Assembly (NCBI RefSeq): GCF_018449575.1
Contig: NZ_JAAVUT010000001.1
Coordinates: forward strand, 124,001 to 188,000
Length of the DNA: 64,000 nucleotides
Direction: 5' to 3'
Source of the DNA: Sodalis sp. dw_96
GTDB lineage: Bacteria > Pseudomonadota > Gammaproteobacteria > Enterobacterales > Enterobacteriaceae
In this document: positions 9,404 through 17,283 of the stretch, piece after piece
Layout: each line of letters begins with the position of its first letter
Position numbering within the stretch: the first letter of the stretch is position 1
The notes under the pieces: model-generated
Databases searched by the model: none
What the model was told of the DNA's origin: nothing
Seen by the model: only the letters and a program-made list of their open reading frames with translations
Translations under genes and position numbers: made by a program

Positions 9404-10365
9404 AGCGTAGGGCCCATGACTTTCGGCCTGCGTACGCCGATTTCAATACGCGGGTCGATAAACGGATAAAGAATGTCCACCAGCAAATTGACGGTCACGA
9501 ACACCGTCGCGGCGAACAGTACGGCCACCAGCACAATGGGCGTGTCCTGGAACAGGACCGCTTTCACCGTGAGCAGGCCGATACCCGAACGGGAAAATAC
9601 GGTTTCCACCACCACCGAGCCGGCAATCAGATTGCCGGTGGTCATGCCCAGGGCGGTGATCACCGGGATGATGGCATTACGCAACGCATGGCCCAGCAAC
9701 CGGCGCAGCCGGCCGGCGCCATGGCCTTTCGCCGTGACGATATAAGGAGACGCCAGGATATCGTTAAGGCTTTGAAACAGAATTTGGGCGATCAGCGCGG
9801 CGGTGGGTATGGCCAGTACCGTTGACGGCAGCACCAGACTGGCTAATCCGTCATTGCCCATACCCGGCAGCAGCTTGAGCTGAAAGGAGAAAACCTGCAG
9901 CAAAATGAGACCGATCCAGAACGACGGTATGGATACGCCCACCACCGGCAGCCATGACAAGAGCCCGCGCAGGGCGGACGAGCGGGTATAGGCGCCCAGC
10001 AAGGCGACGCCGATGCCCAGCGCGAGCCCTATCAGCAGCGCGAGTCCGGCCAGCTTGAGCGTCTCGGGAATGCCCGCGGCGAACATGTGCAGCGCATCCT
10101 GTCCGGTTTGTACCGACACACCGAATTTACCCCGCACGGCGTCCCGCAAAGCGCTGAGATATTGTTGCCACACCGGGCGATCCAGGCCCATGTAGGCCCG
10201 CATTTTCGCCAGGGCCTCCACGGAAAAACCGCTGCCGCCGCCCAGATTCATTTTACTGAGCGCGGCATCGCCCGGCAGAACGTACAACAGCAGGAACGCG
10301 GCGGTAAAGGTCGCCCAGAGCACGCCGATGGCGTGCGCCAACCGTTTCAGGATAAAGCGCGTCAT
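9400..10365 (-). CDS. DppB-type ABC transporter permease
   Basis: 321-residue permease of the DppB/OppB branch. It begins with the typical MTRFILKRLAHAIGVLWATF segment and contains VVETVFSRSGIGLL, a DppB-family motif near the last periplasmic loop. Coupled by overlap to the DppC-type gene downstream. A 118-base gap separates it from the binding-protein gene upstream, the only real gap in this ten-gene run. Confidence 0.91.
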   Translation of the reverse strand: MTRFILKRLAHAIGVLWATFTAAFLLLYVLPGDAALSKMNLGGGSGFSVEALAKMRAYMGLDRPVWQQYLSALRDAVRGKFGVSVQTGQDALHMFAAGIPETLKLAGLALLIGLALGIGVALLGAYTRSSALRGLLSWLPVVGVSIPSFWIGLILLQVFSFQLKLLPGMGNDGLASLVLPSTVLAIPTAALIAQILFQSLNDILASPYIVTAKGHGAGRLRRLLGHALRNAIIPVITALGMTTGNLIAGSVVVETVFSRSGIGLLTVKAVLFQDTPIVLVAVLFAATVFVTVNLLVDILYPFIDPRIEIGVRRPKVMGPTL

Positions 10366-10483
10366 GGTGATTCACTCCTGGTTATCGCAACGTTTCAATG
10401 GCGTACGATGTACTCTGCCGGTATCCGGTCCCGTCTGGCTGACGCCGGGCGGGTTTTACGCCGAAAGGGCAGGGGTGATGGCA

Positions 10484-12112
10484 TCAGCTCGCGGCCGGCG
10501 ACAGGGTGACATCGTAAAGAATCTGGCTGGTGGATCCGGCGCCCGGCCCGCCCCATTCGAGATTGCGCACGGTGCCGTCGTTCGACCACAATTCCTGCGT
10601 GAAGAACACCGGTACCGCATAGGCTCGCTGAAGGATGATTTTTTGCGCTTCATCCGTCAGCTTTTTCCGTTCGGCCGGATCGGTGGTGGCCCGCTGTGCC
10701 TCCAGCGGACCGTCCAGATCGTTGGGGGTCGACAGCCTGAAGCGGTTGAGCGCCTTGGTGGAATACAACTGGCGCAATACGTCCGGATCCCCCAATGACC
10801 ATTCCCAACGGTGCAGATCGTAGTCGCCCGCCAGCAGCGCCTCGTCATACGCGCCGCCGGTCAGGGGCCTTAACCGCAAATCGAAACCGGCGTCACGCAC
10901 CTGCTGCTGCACGACTTCCAGAAATGCCTGATTCACGGGGGCAGCGTAAAAGGACACCGTGATTTGCAGCGGTTTGCCGTTCTTGACGCGAATGCCGTCC
11001 GAACCTTTTTTCCAGCCGGCCTGGTCAAGTAAGGTATTGGCGCCGTTCAGATCGAACGCCAGCAGGGCGCTTTGATCGAGATAACCCGGCGTTTTGCGGG
11101 TAAGAACGCCGGTGGCCGGGATTTTGTAACCGGAGAAAGCCAGGTCCACCACTTCCTGGCGATTGATGGCCTTGCTGAACGCCTGGCGGACTTTTTCATC
11201 CGCCAGGATCCCGCGGGAGGTATTGATCAACAGATTGACGGCGGTACCGAGGGATTCGATCTTCTCCAGCGGGAAGCCCTCTTTGGCAAGGGGCTGAGCA
11301 TCATCATAGCCGGTGTCCTGAATGACATTGACCTGATGGCTCCTGAGCGCCCCGGTACGTACCGTGGATTCCGGGATAATGCGGTAAATGACCCGGTCAA
11401 GATAAGCCTCGCCGGTATGCTTACGCTGCGACGACGGCCAGTCGTAGCCCCGGCGTTTCACCAGCTCGGTTTTTTCATTCAATTTGACGCTGTCCAGCAC
11501 AAAGGGGCCGGAACCTATCACGCCTTCATGGCAGCGTTGTTCCGGCGTTTTGGCCAGGGTAGCGGCGGCGACAATACCCAGTTCGCCGGTGGAGGTCGCG
11601 GCCAGGAAGGGGACATTCGGACTATCAAATTCAATGACCAGGGTATGGTCGTCCGGTGCCGTAATGGATTTAACCCCTTTGAAATAAGACGCGCCCGCGG
11701 CACCGGGAATTTTGGTGATGGTATCGAAATTGTCCTTGATAACCGGCGCGTTCAGCTTACTGCCGTCGCTGAAGGTCACATCTTTGCGTATATGAAAGGT
11801 GTAACGGGTGGCATCGGCATTAATTTCCCAGGATTCCGCCAGCCAGGGAGAAATTTTAGACGGATCCTCATAACTCTGATCGGTCAGTGAATCCACCAGG
11901 CCGCGGCCTTCTATTGCGGCATAACCATAGTTATCTTGCTGCGGGTCTATGCATTGCGACTGTTCGGCCAGCCCGATAGTCAATACGTTGGAGTGGCCCG
12001 CTGTCGTGGTGTTTTGCGCCAGTGCCGGATTGCCGGCAACGGCAAATATCGGCAACATCATCATTAAAGCGCGGTTAAAGTTATTTTTTTGAAAAATTCT
12101 GTTGAATGGCAT
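10484..12112 (-). CDS. Peptide/nickel-type ABC transporter substrate-binding protein
   Basis: 542-residue periplasmic solute-binding protein family 5 (DppA/OppA/NikA). The first 30 or so residues form a signal peptide ending near PALAQ. The body has the family pattern WEINADATRYTFHIRKDVTFSDG near residue 95 and LLDQAGWKKGSDGIRVKNGK in the C-terminal lobe. It is the first gene of the leftward operon, so the promoter should lie in the AT-rich gap to its right. Similar systems beside NtaA/DszA-type monooxygenases are usually sulfur-source importers; that assignment here is inference. Confidence 0.9.
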   Translation of the reverse strand: MPFNRIFQKNNFNRALMMMLPIFAVAGNPALAQNTTTAGHSNVLTIGLAEQSQCIDPQQDNYGYAAIEGRGLVDSLTDQSYEDPSKISPWLAESWEINADATRYTFHIRKDVTFSDGSKLNAPVIKDNFDTITKIPGAAGASYFKGVKSITAPDDHTLVIEFDSPNVPFLAATSTGELGIVAAATLAKTPEQRCHEGVIGSGPFVLDSVKLNEKTELVKRRGYDWPSSQRKHTGEAYLDRVIYRIIPESTVRTGALRSHQVNVIQDTGYDDAQPLAKEGFPLEKIESLGTAVNLLINTSRGILADEKVRQAFSKAINRQEVVDLAFSGYKIPATGVLTRKTPGYLDQSALLAFDLNGANTLLDQAGWKKGSDGIRVKNGKPLQITVSFYAAPVNQAFLEVVQQQVRDAGFDLRLRPLTGGAYDEALLAGDYDLHRWEWSLGDPDVLRQLYSTKALNRFRLSTPNDLDGPLEAQRATTDPAERKKLTDEAQKIILQRAYAVPVFFTQELWSNDGTVRNLEWGGPGAGSTSQILYDVTLSPAAS

Positions 12113-12807
12113 TTATTAACCTACCCCGGAAAAATAAGCGAAACCCAAATAAGGGAATTAAAAGAGCAGCTGAATTTAGCATCAATTAAAAATGAAGTGT
12201 TATATTAATTTATGCATTACTTTTCGTAAAAGTTAATATAAAGAAGCCATATGTTAAAAATTAAGAGATTTACAACGGCGTTTTATTTTATCGAATTTTT
12301 GAAATGTACTGTATTATTTATGTTGTTTTTCAATAAGATGTTTGTTATGTCTTTATTTTTATCCCTAAATTCACCTTTCGTTATGAAGTTAACATGGCAA
12401 CTGAATAAATAGCCTTAATAATTAAGTGGAGGTTAATTTTTATGTTGAACCATTAGGTTATCAATGGCCTGAATTTAGTGAGGGTATTATGTCTTTCCCA
12501 TATTTATACTATCCAATCCTGATTAATGCATATGCCTGCCGTCTGCCAAAGAGAGCGGTGACATATCCTTTTTTATTAGATTAATCAGGCTGTTTTTTTA
12601 TATTCTTGATTATTTAATACCCTCATTTTGCAAAATTGGCTGATAAGAACGGCGCGGCAATAAAGGCCGGTTTTCAGTGCGTTCCGGATCGGTTGGAACT
12701 CGTTTAAACGCAATACTCTCCGCCCATACGCGGTCGGCGGTCGCCAAATCATATCAATTGCTGGGCATTGCGCAGAAAAATCTACCTATTAGGGATTATA
12801 GAGAATC
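12113..12807. other. AT-rich intergenic region between divergent transcripts
   Basis: About 700 bases without a convincing gene. It separates the leftward ABC/monooxygenase operon from rightward ytfE and should hold the promoter of the operon. The half next to the binding-protein gene is strongly AT-rich; the half near ytfE has ordinary composition. No CysB or Cbl site could be assigned by eye. Confidence 0.5.
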
Positions 12808-12840
12808 ATTTAAAGATGCATTTATAATGCATCTTTAAAT
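12808..12840. promoter_or_regulatory. NsrR-type operator upstream of ytfE
   Basis: A perfect palindrome: left arm ATTTAAAGATGCATT, spacer TAT, right arm AATGCATCTTTAAAT. Its core matches the known NsrR consensus (AAGATGCATTT followed by the mirrored half). It ends 23 bases before the ytfE start. In enterobacteria NsrR, a nitric-oxide-sensing [2Fe-2S] repressor, controls ytfE from such a site. Confidence 0.85.
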
Positions 12841-12863
12841 GACCTACTCTATGAGGTGTTATT

Positions 12864-13529
12864 ATGCATTATCGCGATAAGTCCCTTGGTTCGCTGGCTA
12901 TAGCCATTCCGCGCGCCACCGGGCTCTTCCGACAGTACGGTCTGGATTTTTGCTGCGGGGGCAAACAAACCCTGTTGCGGGCCGCCGATAAACAAAACCT
13001 GGATATTGAACTGATTGAAGCGCAATTGGCAACGTTGGTGCGACAGCCCGATGAAACCAAAAGCTGGCAGAACAGCACGTTGGCTGAACTGATAGAAAAC
13101 ATCCTGGCGCGCTATCATCAACGCCATCGGGAACAATTGCCGGAACTGATTTTGATGGCGGAAAAGGTGGAGCGGGTACATCAGGATAAACCGACGTGCC
13201 CGACCGGACTGGCCCGGCAATTGACCATACTCCACCAAGATCTGGGGGATCATATGATGAAGGAGGAGCAGGTGCTGTTCCCCATGATTAAACAGGGAAT
13301 GGGGCCCCAGGCGGCCGGGCCGATTTCCGTCATGGAGCTTGAGCATGACGATGCCGGGCGGCAACTGGACATCATCAGTAAATTGACCGACAACATCACT
13401 CCGCCGGCCATGGCCTGTACTACCTGGCGCGCGCTTTACGCAGGCCTAAATGAATTTACCGCAGATTTAATGGAACATGTTCATCTGGAAAATAATCTGC
13501 TGTTTCCCCGGGCGCTCCGCGGAGAATAA
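12864..13529 (+). CDS. ytfE: Iron-sulfur cluster repair di-iron protein YtfE (RIC)
   Basis: 221 residues, the length of E. coli YtfE, with which it is collinear. The N-terminal ScdA domain has the conserved Cys30-Cys31 pair in DFCCGGKQT; the C-terminal hemerythrin-like domain supplies the di-iron ligands (H in [45 protein letters not shown]). It repairs iron-sulfur centres damaged by nitric oxide and peroxide, and acts in the cytoplasm. The NsrR-type palindrome just upstream predicts induction by nitrosative stress. Confidence 0.97.
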   Translation: MHYRDKSLGSLAIAIPRATGLFRQYGLDFCCGGKQTLLRAADKQNLDIELIEAQLATLVRQPDETKSWQNSTLAELIENILARYHQRHREQLPELILMAEKVERVHQDKPTCPTGLARQLTILHQDLGDHMMKEEQVLFPMIKQGMGPQAAGPISVMELEHDDAGRQLDIISKLTDNITPPAMACTTWRALYAGLNEFTADLMEHVHLENNLLFPRALRGE

Positions 13530-13553
13530 GCGTGCGATCCATGGGTGTGATGC

Positions 13554-13901
13554 ATGTTTTTTTGTAAACGCGTATATAAGGCGGCGGAGGTTGGTGATGG
13601 CTATCGCGTATTGGTGGATCGCCTTTGGCCGAGAGGCATGACAAAAGAGGCCCTGGTCATGGACGACTGGCTGAAAGAACTGGCGCCAAGCTCCGCTTTA
13701 CGCAAGCAGTTTCATAGTGGTCGGCTTGACTTTGCCGCTTTCTCCGTACAATACCGGGTGGAATTGAATGCCCAGGCCGCCTTATCACAGTCGCTTTTGG
13801 CCCGCTCCCGGCGAGGGAACGTCACGCTGCTGTATGCCGCTCGCGATGAGCAAAATAGCCACGTGCCGATATTAATGGATTTTTTACATCAGCTTACTTA
13901 A
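13554..13901 (+). CDS. DUF488 family protein (YeaO-like)
   Basis: 115-residue DUF488 protein with the family signature VLVDRLWPRGMTKEAL near residue 20, the ELAPSSALRKQFH segment and a C-terminal VTLLYAARDEQNSH. The biochemical function of the family is not established. It starts 24 bases after ytfE and may be cotranscribed with it. The short gap and shared strand suggest a stress-linked role, but that is inference. Confidence 0.88.
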   Translation: MFFCKRVYKAAEVGDGYRVLVDRLWPRGMTKEALVMDDWLKELAPSSALRKQFHSGRLDFAAFSVQYRVELNAQAALSQSLLARSRRGNVTLLYAARDEQNSHVPILMDFLHQLT

Positions 13902-13918
13902 GCCAACCGGGTTCCATG

Positions 13919-13970
13919 AGAAGAAAAGGCAGCATAAGCAGGTGAAATAATTTACGTGCCCTTCTTTTAT
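13919..13970. terminator. Possible bidirectional terminator between convergent genes
   Basis: Between the rightward DUF488 gene and the leftward transporter gene, AAGAAAAGGCA is mirrored imperfectly by TGCCCTTCTTTT about 25 bases later. The arms end in A-rich and T-rich runs as expected for a terminator used from both sides. The pairing has mismatches and a long loop. Confidence 0.3.
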
Positions 13971-13977
13971 CCGTTAT

Positions 13978-15432
13978 CTAGAACTGTATTAATCCGATAG
14001 CGCTCCACCACACAGGGCCGACCAGGGCGAAAATCACCGTGAATATCACACTGAACAACAGCCCAAGCAGCCAGAATGGTTTCAGGGGAATATAGCCGGA
14101 ATCGAAGAAGATGGGGGCTGAGCCGTTGCCATAATGCGTGAGACCGCTCATGAAATTGCCCGCATACCCCAGGCTGATGGCGGCCAGCATAGGCGGCGTA
14201 CCGAGTGCGAGCAGAAGGGGCAGAAACGCGGGAACCATAGCGGCCGTATGCGCGGTGGAACTGGCAAAAAAATAGTGCGCATACATGTAGCTCAATATCA
14301 CTAAAACGAACGCAGCCTGCCACCCCAGGCCACCGAGGGACGTGGCAAGGTGCTGCGTCAGCCAGGGAATGAAACCCAATGTATTCAGATATTTGGCCAT
14401 CATCACCAGGGCGGAAAACCACACCAGCGTGTTCCATGCTCCTTTCTCGGCGGCAAGGTCCGCCCAGGTCAACACGCGGGTGAGGAGCATGACGACGAGG
14501 CCGGTCATGGCGGCGATGGTAGCATCAAGATTGAACAGCTTGGCACCGATGGTCCACAGAAAAATCAGGCCAATGAATACGCCAAGCATGATGTATTCGT
14601 CCCTTTTGACCGCGCCCAGCTCGGCGAGTTTTTGTTTTGCTATGATGACGGCTTCAGGGCTTTTTTTAATTTCGGGAGGCCAGACAAGCATCAGCACCAG
14701 GGGTAAAACCGCCAGACAGATGATGCCGGGCACGATTGCTCCCATGAACCAGGTGCCCCAGTCCAGGTGGATGCCGTGGTTCACGGCAACATTGGCGACG
14801 ATGGGATTGAACGCGGCCGCCGTCAGGAACATGGCGGATATAACCAGGTTCCCCTGGAAAGCGTTCGCCATGATGAACGACCCGAGGCGCCTTTCCGTGC
14901 CTTTGGCGGGATCGCTGTCATACGCCAGGGAGATAGATTGCTGCAATGGAAAAAGAATCCCCCCAAGGCGGGCGGTATTGGAGGGCACTACCGGAGCGAT
15001 AACGAGGTTGGTCAATGATGTTGCATAGGCGAGTCCAAGAGTGGTTTTTCCCACTTTGCTCATGAACAGGTAGGCAATACGTTGCCCCAGACCGGTTTTA
15101 CTGAAGGCTCGTGAAATAAAGAACGCCGTAACAATAAGCCAGATGGTGGGATCGCCAAAGGAGATCAAGGCCTGTTCAGCTTTGAGGGTACCTGTCAGAC
15201 CGCACATGACAATGCCTGTAAACGCAACGACGACCATGGGATACGGCTTGATGATGAATCCGAGGATGGTTGACAGAAAGATAGCAAATAGCTGCCAGGC
15301 TTTAGGGTCCAGGCCTTCCGGCGCGGGGGAGTAATAAATGGCGAGGAAAATGGCTACCCAAATGATGCGTTGCCAGTTGGCAGCGAAAAAGTTTTTTTCC
15401 GTTTTTCCGACGATGGGAATAATCGCTTGCAT
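13978..15432 (-). CDS. DASS-family dicarboxylate/tricarboxylate transporter (CitT-like)
   Basis: 484-residue inner-membrane anion:sodium symporter or antiporter of the CitT/TtdT/SodiT1 type, with about twelve to fourteen hydrophobic segments. The family motifs VIAPVVPSNTARLGGILFP and GLTHYGNGSAPIFFDSGYI match the substrate-site loops of 2-oxoglutarate/malate, citrate and tartrate exchangers. It is the last gene of a three-gene leftward operon, 70 bases after the cysteine-tailed protein. The PrpR-type regulator nearby also suggests a carboxylic acid substrate. Confidence 0.9.
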   Translation of the reverse strand: MQAIIPIVGKTEKNFFAANWQRIIWVAIFLAIYYSPAPEGLDPKAWQLFAIFLSTILGFIIKPYPMVVVAFTGIVMCGLTGTLKAEQALISFGDPTIWLIVTAFFISRAFSKTGLGQRIAYLFMSKVGKTTLGLAYATSLTNLVIAPVVPSNTARLGGILFPLQQSISLAYDSDPAKGTERRLGSFIMANAFQGNLVISAMFLTAAAFNPIVANVAVNHGIHLDWGTWFMGAIVPGIICLAVLPLVLMLVWPPEIKKSPEAVIIAKQKLAELGAVKRDEYIMLGVFIGLIFLWTIGAKLFNLDATIAAMTGLVVMLLTRVLTWADLAAEKGAWNTLVWFSALVMMAKYLNTLGFIPWLTQHLATSLGGLGWQAAFVLVILSYMYAHYFFASSTAHTAAMVPAFLPLLLALGTPPMLAAISLGYAGNFMSGLTHYGNGSAPIFFDSGYIPLKPFWLLGLLFSVIFTVIFALVGPVWWSAIGLIQF

Positions 15433-15502
15433 GTTATCTCCTTATTGACGCCGTCGGAAGTCTTCACAGCTTCCGACGAATGGCGCAAATAATAGTTATT
15501 TT

Positions 15503-16159
15503 TCAGAACGTGTCGTTTTTGTCCTTGCATTTACAACCCTGTTTATTGCCGGCGAGAATACCCGCCGCTCTGTCAGGGTTGAACACGCCGCACATGCAGA
15601 TGCCGCCAATCTTCTTCGCGGCTTCTTCCGCCGTCATCCTTCCCTGGTCCACATCATGCTGAAGTGCCTGCACATACTTGGCCGGTATACGTTGATGGCC
15701 GCACATGGTTGTGATGGAAAGGGTTTGGGGGTCGGTCAGCCTGGATATATTGCCAAACACGCCGAGTGACATGTTGGCATAGCAAGGGGTCACCCCGGCC
15801 TCTTTACAAATGCGGACAAGCTCGGTGATCACGCCGGAAACAAGGATAGATTGGTTCAGCTCTTTCTTCTTTAAAATCCGAAGAAATTTCACCGCTGCCC
15901 TTGGGTTGGAAAACACGCCGCGCAGGCGCGAATTCTTCATCAACTTTGCTTTAATCTCCTTGCTTTGCATGGTGAGAATTGTGCCGATCTTGGTGTCGCC
16001 CCAATTAGCAACGTCACCGCTTTCTTCCACCGCCCGAAGGAGGTGCCTGGCGGTTTCGGGAAAGTTGTCGTCATTAAGGCCCTTGGTGGTGTAAGCCAGC
16101 CAGCATATTTCTTCACTTTGTGATTCGGGCGTTCCGGCTCTGAATAAAGTGTGAGTCAT
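15503..16159 (-). CDS. Uncharacterised protein with cysteine-rich C-terminus
   Basis: 218 residues; I do not recognise the family. The first 140 residues look helical and soluble, with no signal peptide or membrane span. Cysteines at CWLAY, RICKEAG, TPCYANM and TMCGHQR are followed by a tail GGICMCGVFNPDR...GCKCKDK, whose two CxC pairs could hold an iron-sulfur cluster or other metal. A Lys/Arg-rich segment KAKLMKNSRLRGVF resembles a helical repeat of nucleic-acid or protein-binding type. The gene sits between a ferredoxin-like protein and a DASS transporter, 49 and 70 bases away, so a redox or sensing role in the same pathway is likely but unproven. Confidence 0.75.
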   Translation of the reverse strand: MTHTLFRAGTPESQSEEICWLAYTTKGLNDDNFPETARHLLRAVEESGDVANWGDTKIGTILTMQSKEIKAKLMKNSRLRGVFSNPRAAVKFLRILKKKELNQSILVSGVITELVRICKEAGVTPCYANMSLGVFGNISRLTDPQTLSITTMCGHQRIPAKYVQALQHDVDQGRMTAEEAAKKIGGICMCGVFNPDRAAGILAGNKQGCKCKDKNDTF

Positions 16160-16208
16160 ATCATCATTCCTAAAATATTTAATAGTGCCGTTGAGTACAA
16201 TTACTGCA

Positions 16209-16952
16209 TCACAATGGGGGAAGCTTTGATAAATCGGGCGAATAGGGTTTACCTAACCCGACGTTAATTTTGGAACGCACGGGGCGGGGAATTCCCAGGT
16301 CATCAAAGCAACTCAACACTTCTTCATTTTCGATATTTTCATCCACAGGGAGAATGAGGCCGGGACAGAGCACAGTATCAATTTCTGTTGATACCTTCTT
16401 CAGCGCCTTGAGGATGCCGGGGAGCTTGCTCTTATGGAATTCACCTTCTGTGAGAAGACTGTGCATGTGCACATCAAGACAGTCCGGGCGGAATTTACCG
16501 GTAGTGCGGTCGGGAATGATCGTAGAAAGCGGAAAATCGCCCTCCGCAAACTCCATGCCCGCAGCCATCAACGCCGTAATGATTTTTTCTGCGTCACGAA
16601 GATACAGGCCGACGCCAGGCCTGCCCATATCAAGGCAGATGCTGAAGTGATCGGGCTTGAGAGTGGGTTTCACGTCGAGGGTTTTTATTTCTCTCCCCCC
16701 TCGACCCGCGTTGCCGCCAGTGACGCTGGATCCTCTGGGGTCGCCAAACGTCTGCTGGAAAATCTGCAAATCAGTCAAATCGATAGTGGGATGAATAGCC
16801 CCGAAAAGGCAGCTATTTTCACAACAGCCACAGAGTGTGCACAGTGTAGGATCCACGTTGCATTTACCGTCGAAATAGTCGATCGCATCATCAGGACAAA
16901 AAAGCAGACAGGTTTTACAACCCGTACAGGAAGATTGATCAATAAAGCTCAT
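16209..16952 (-). CDS. Two-cluster ferredoxin fused to an uncharacterised domain
   Basis: 247 residues. The first 60 hold two [4Fe-4S] motifs: CTGCKTCLLFCP and CTLCGCCENSCLFG. The remaining 180 residues are an unrecognised soluble domain containing FSICLDMGRPGVGLYLRDAEKIITALMAAG and a conserved-looking CLDVHMHSLL. First gene of the leftward operon; the sigma-54 promoter lies about 60 bases upstream. A role as an electron carrier for, or ligand-binding partner of, the downstream cysteine-tailed protein is inference. Confidence 0.82.
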   Translation of the reverse strand: MSFIDQSSCTGCKTCLLFCPDDAIDYFDGKCNVDPTLCTLCGCCENSCLFGAIHPTIDLTDLQIFQQTFGDPRGSSVTGGNAGRGGREIKTLDVKPTLKPDHFSICLDMGRPGVGLYLRDAEKIITALMAAGMEFAEGDFPLSTIIPDRTTGKFRPDCLDVHMHSLLTEGEFHKSKLPGILKALKKVSTEIDTVLCPGLILPVDENIENEEVLSCFDDLGIPRPVRSKINVGLGKPYSPDLSKLPPL

Positions 16953-17014
16953 GATATTTTACCATATCCGTTGTCATGTTAGGGTAGGTTGACCGATGTT
17001 CAAATAAGCATTAC

Positions 17015-17029
17015 GCATATCTTGTGCCA
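17015..17029 (-). promoter_or_regulatory. Sigma-54 promoter of the ferredoxin/DASS operon
   Basis: On the minus strand the sequence reads TGGCACAAGATATGC, with GG and GC ten bases apart exactly as in the -24/-12 consensus TGGCACG-N4-TTGC. The GC lies about 63 bases before the ferredoxin start. The divergent sigma-54 activator gene next to it is the natural regulator. Confidence 0.8.
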
Positions 17030-17191
17030 AACAATAAAAGAGAAATTATTTCGACGAATAAACCAATAAGCATCGACTTTATAAATCAACGAATTACAAT
17101 AAAATATTTAATTTCAGCCATTCGAAAAGTTCAGGGCAATTAAATCAAACCTTGTTCCATGCAACATAATAAATACCCAATAAGGGGTATA

Positions 17192-17228
17192 ACTGTTTCA
17201 ACCGTATAAGACTGTTTCATGGCATGAA
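17192..17228. promoter_or_regulatory. Possible activator binding repeats
   Basis: Two direct copies of ACTGTTTCA start 19 bases apart (17192 and 17211), about two helical turns, and the second runs into the palindrome TTCATGGCATGAA (17216-17228). They lie about 165-200 bases upstream of the sigma-54 promoter and just before the activator gene, where enhancer sites and autoregulatory sites are expected. Confidence 0.4.
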
Positions 17229-17283
17229 TTTATACCGAGAGCAGCGGTGCGCATGATAATGATAATGATAAGGAGTACCCTTC

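Noticed and set aside
17256-17273. Short GATAAT repeats before the sigma-54 activator gene
   Set aside because: Three imperfect copies only, next to the ribosome site; not enough for a regulatory call.
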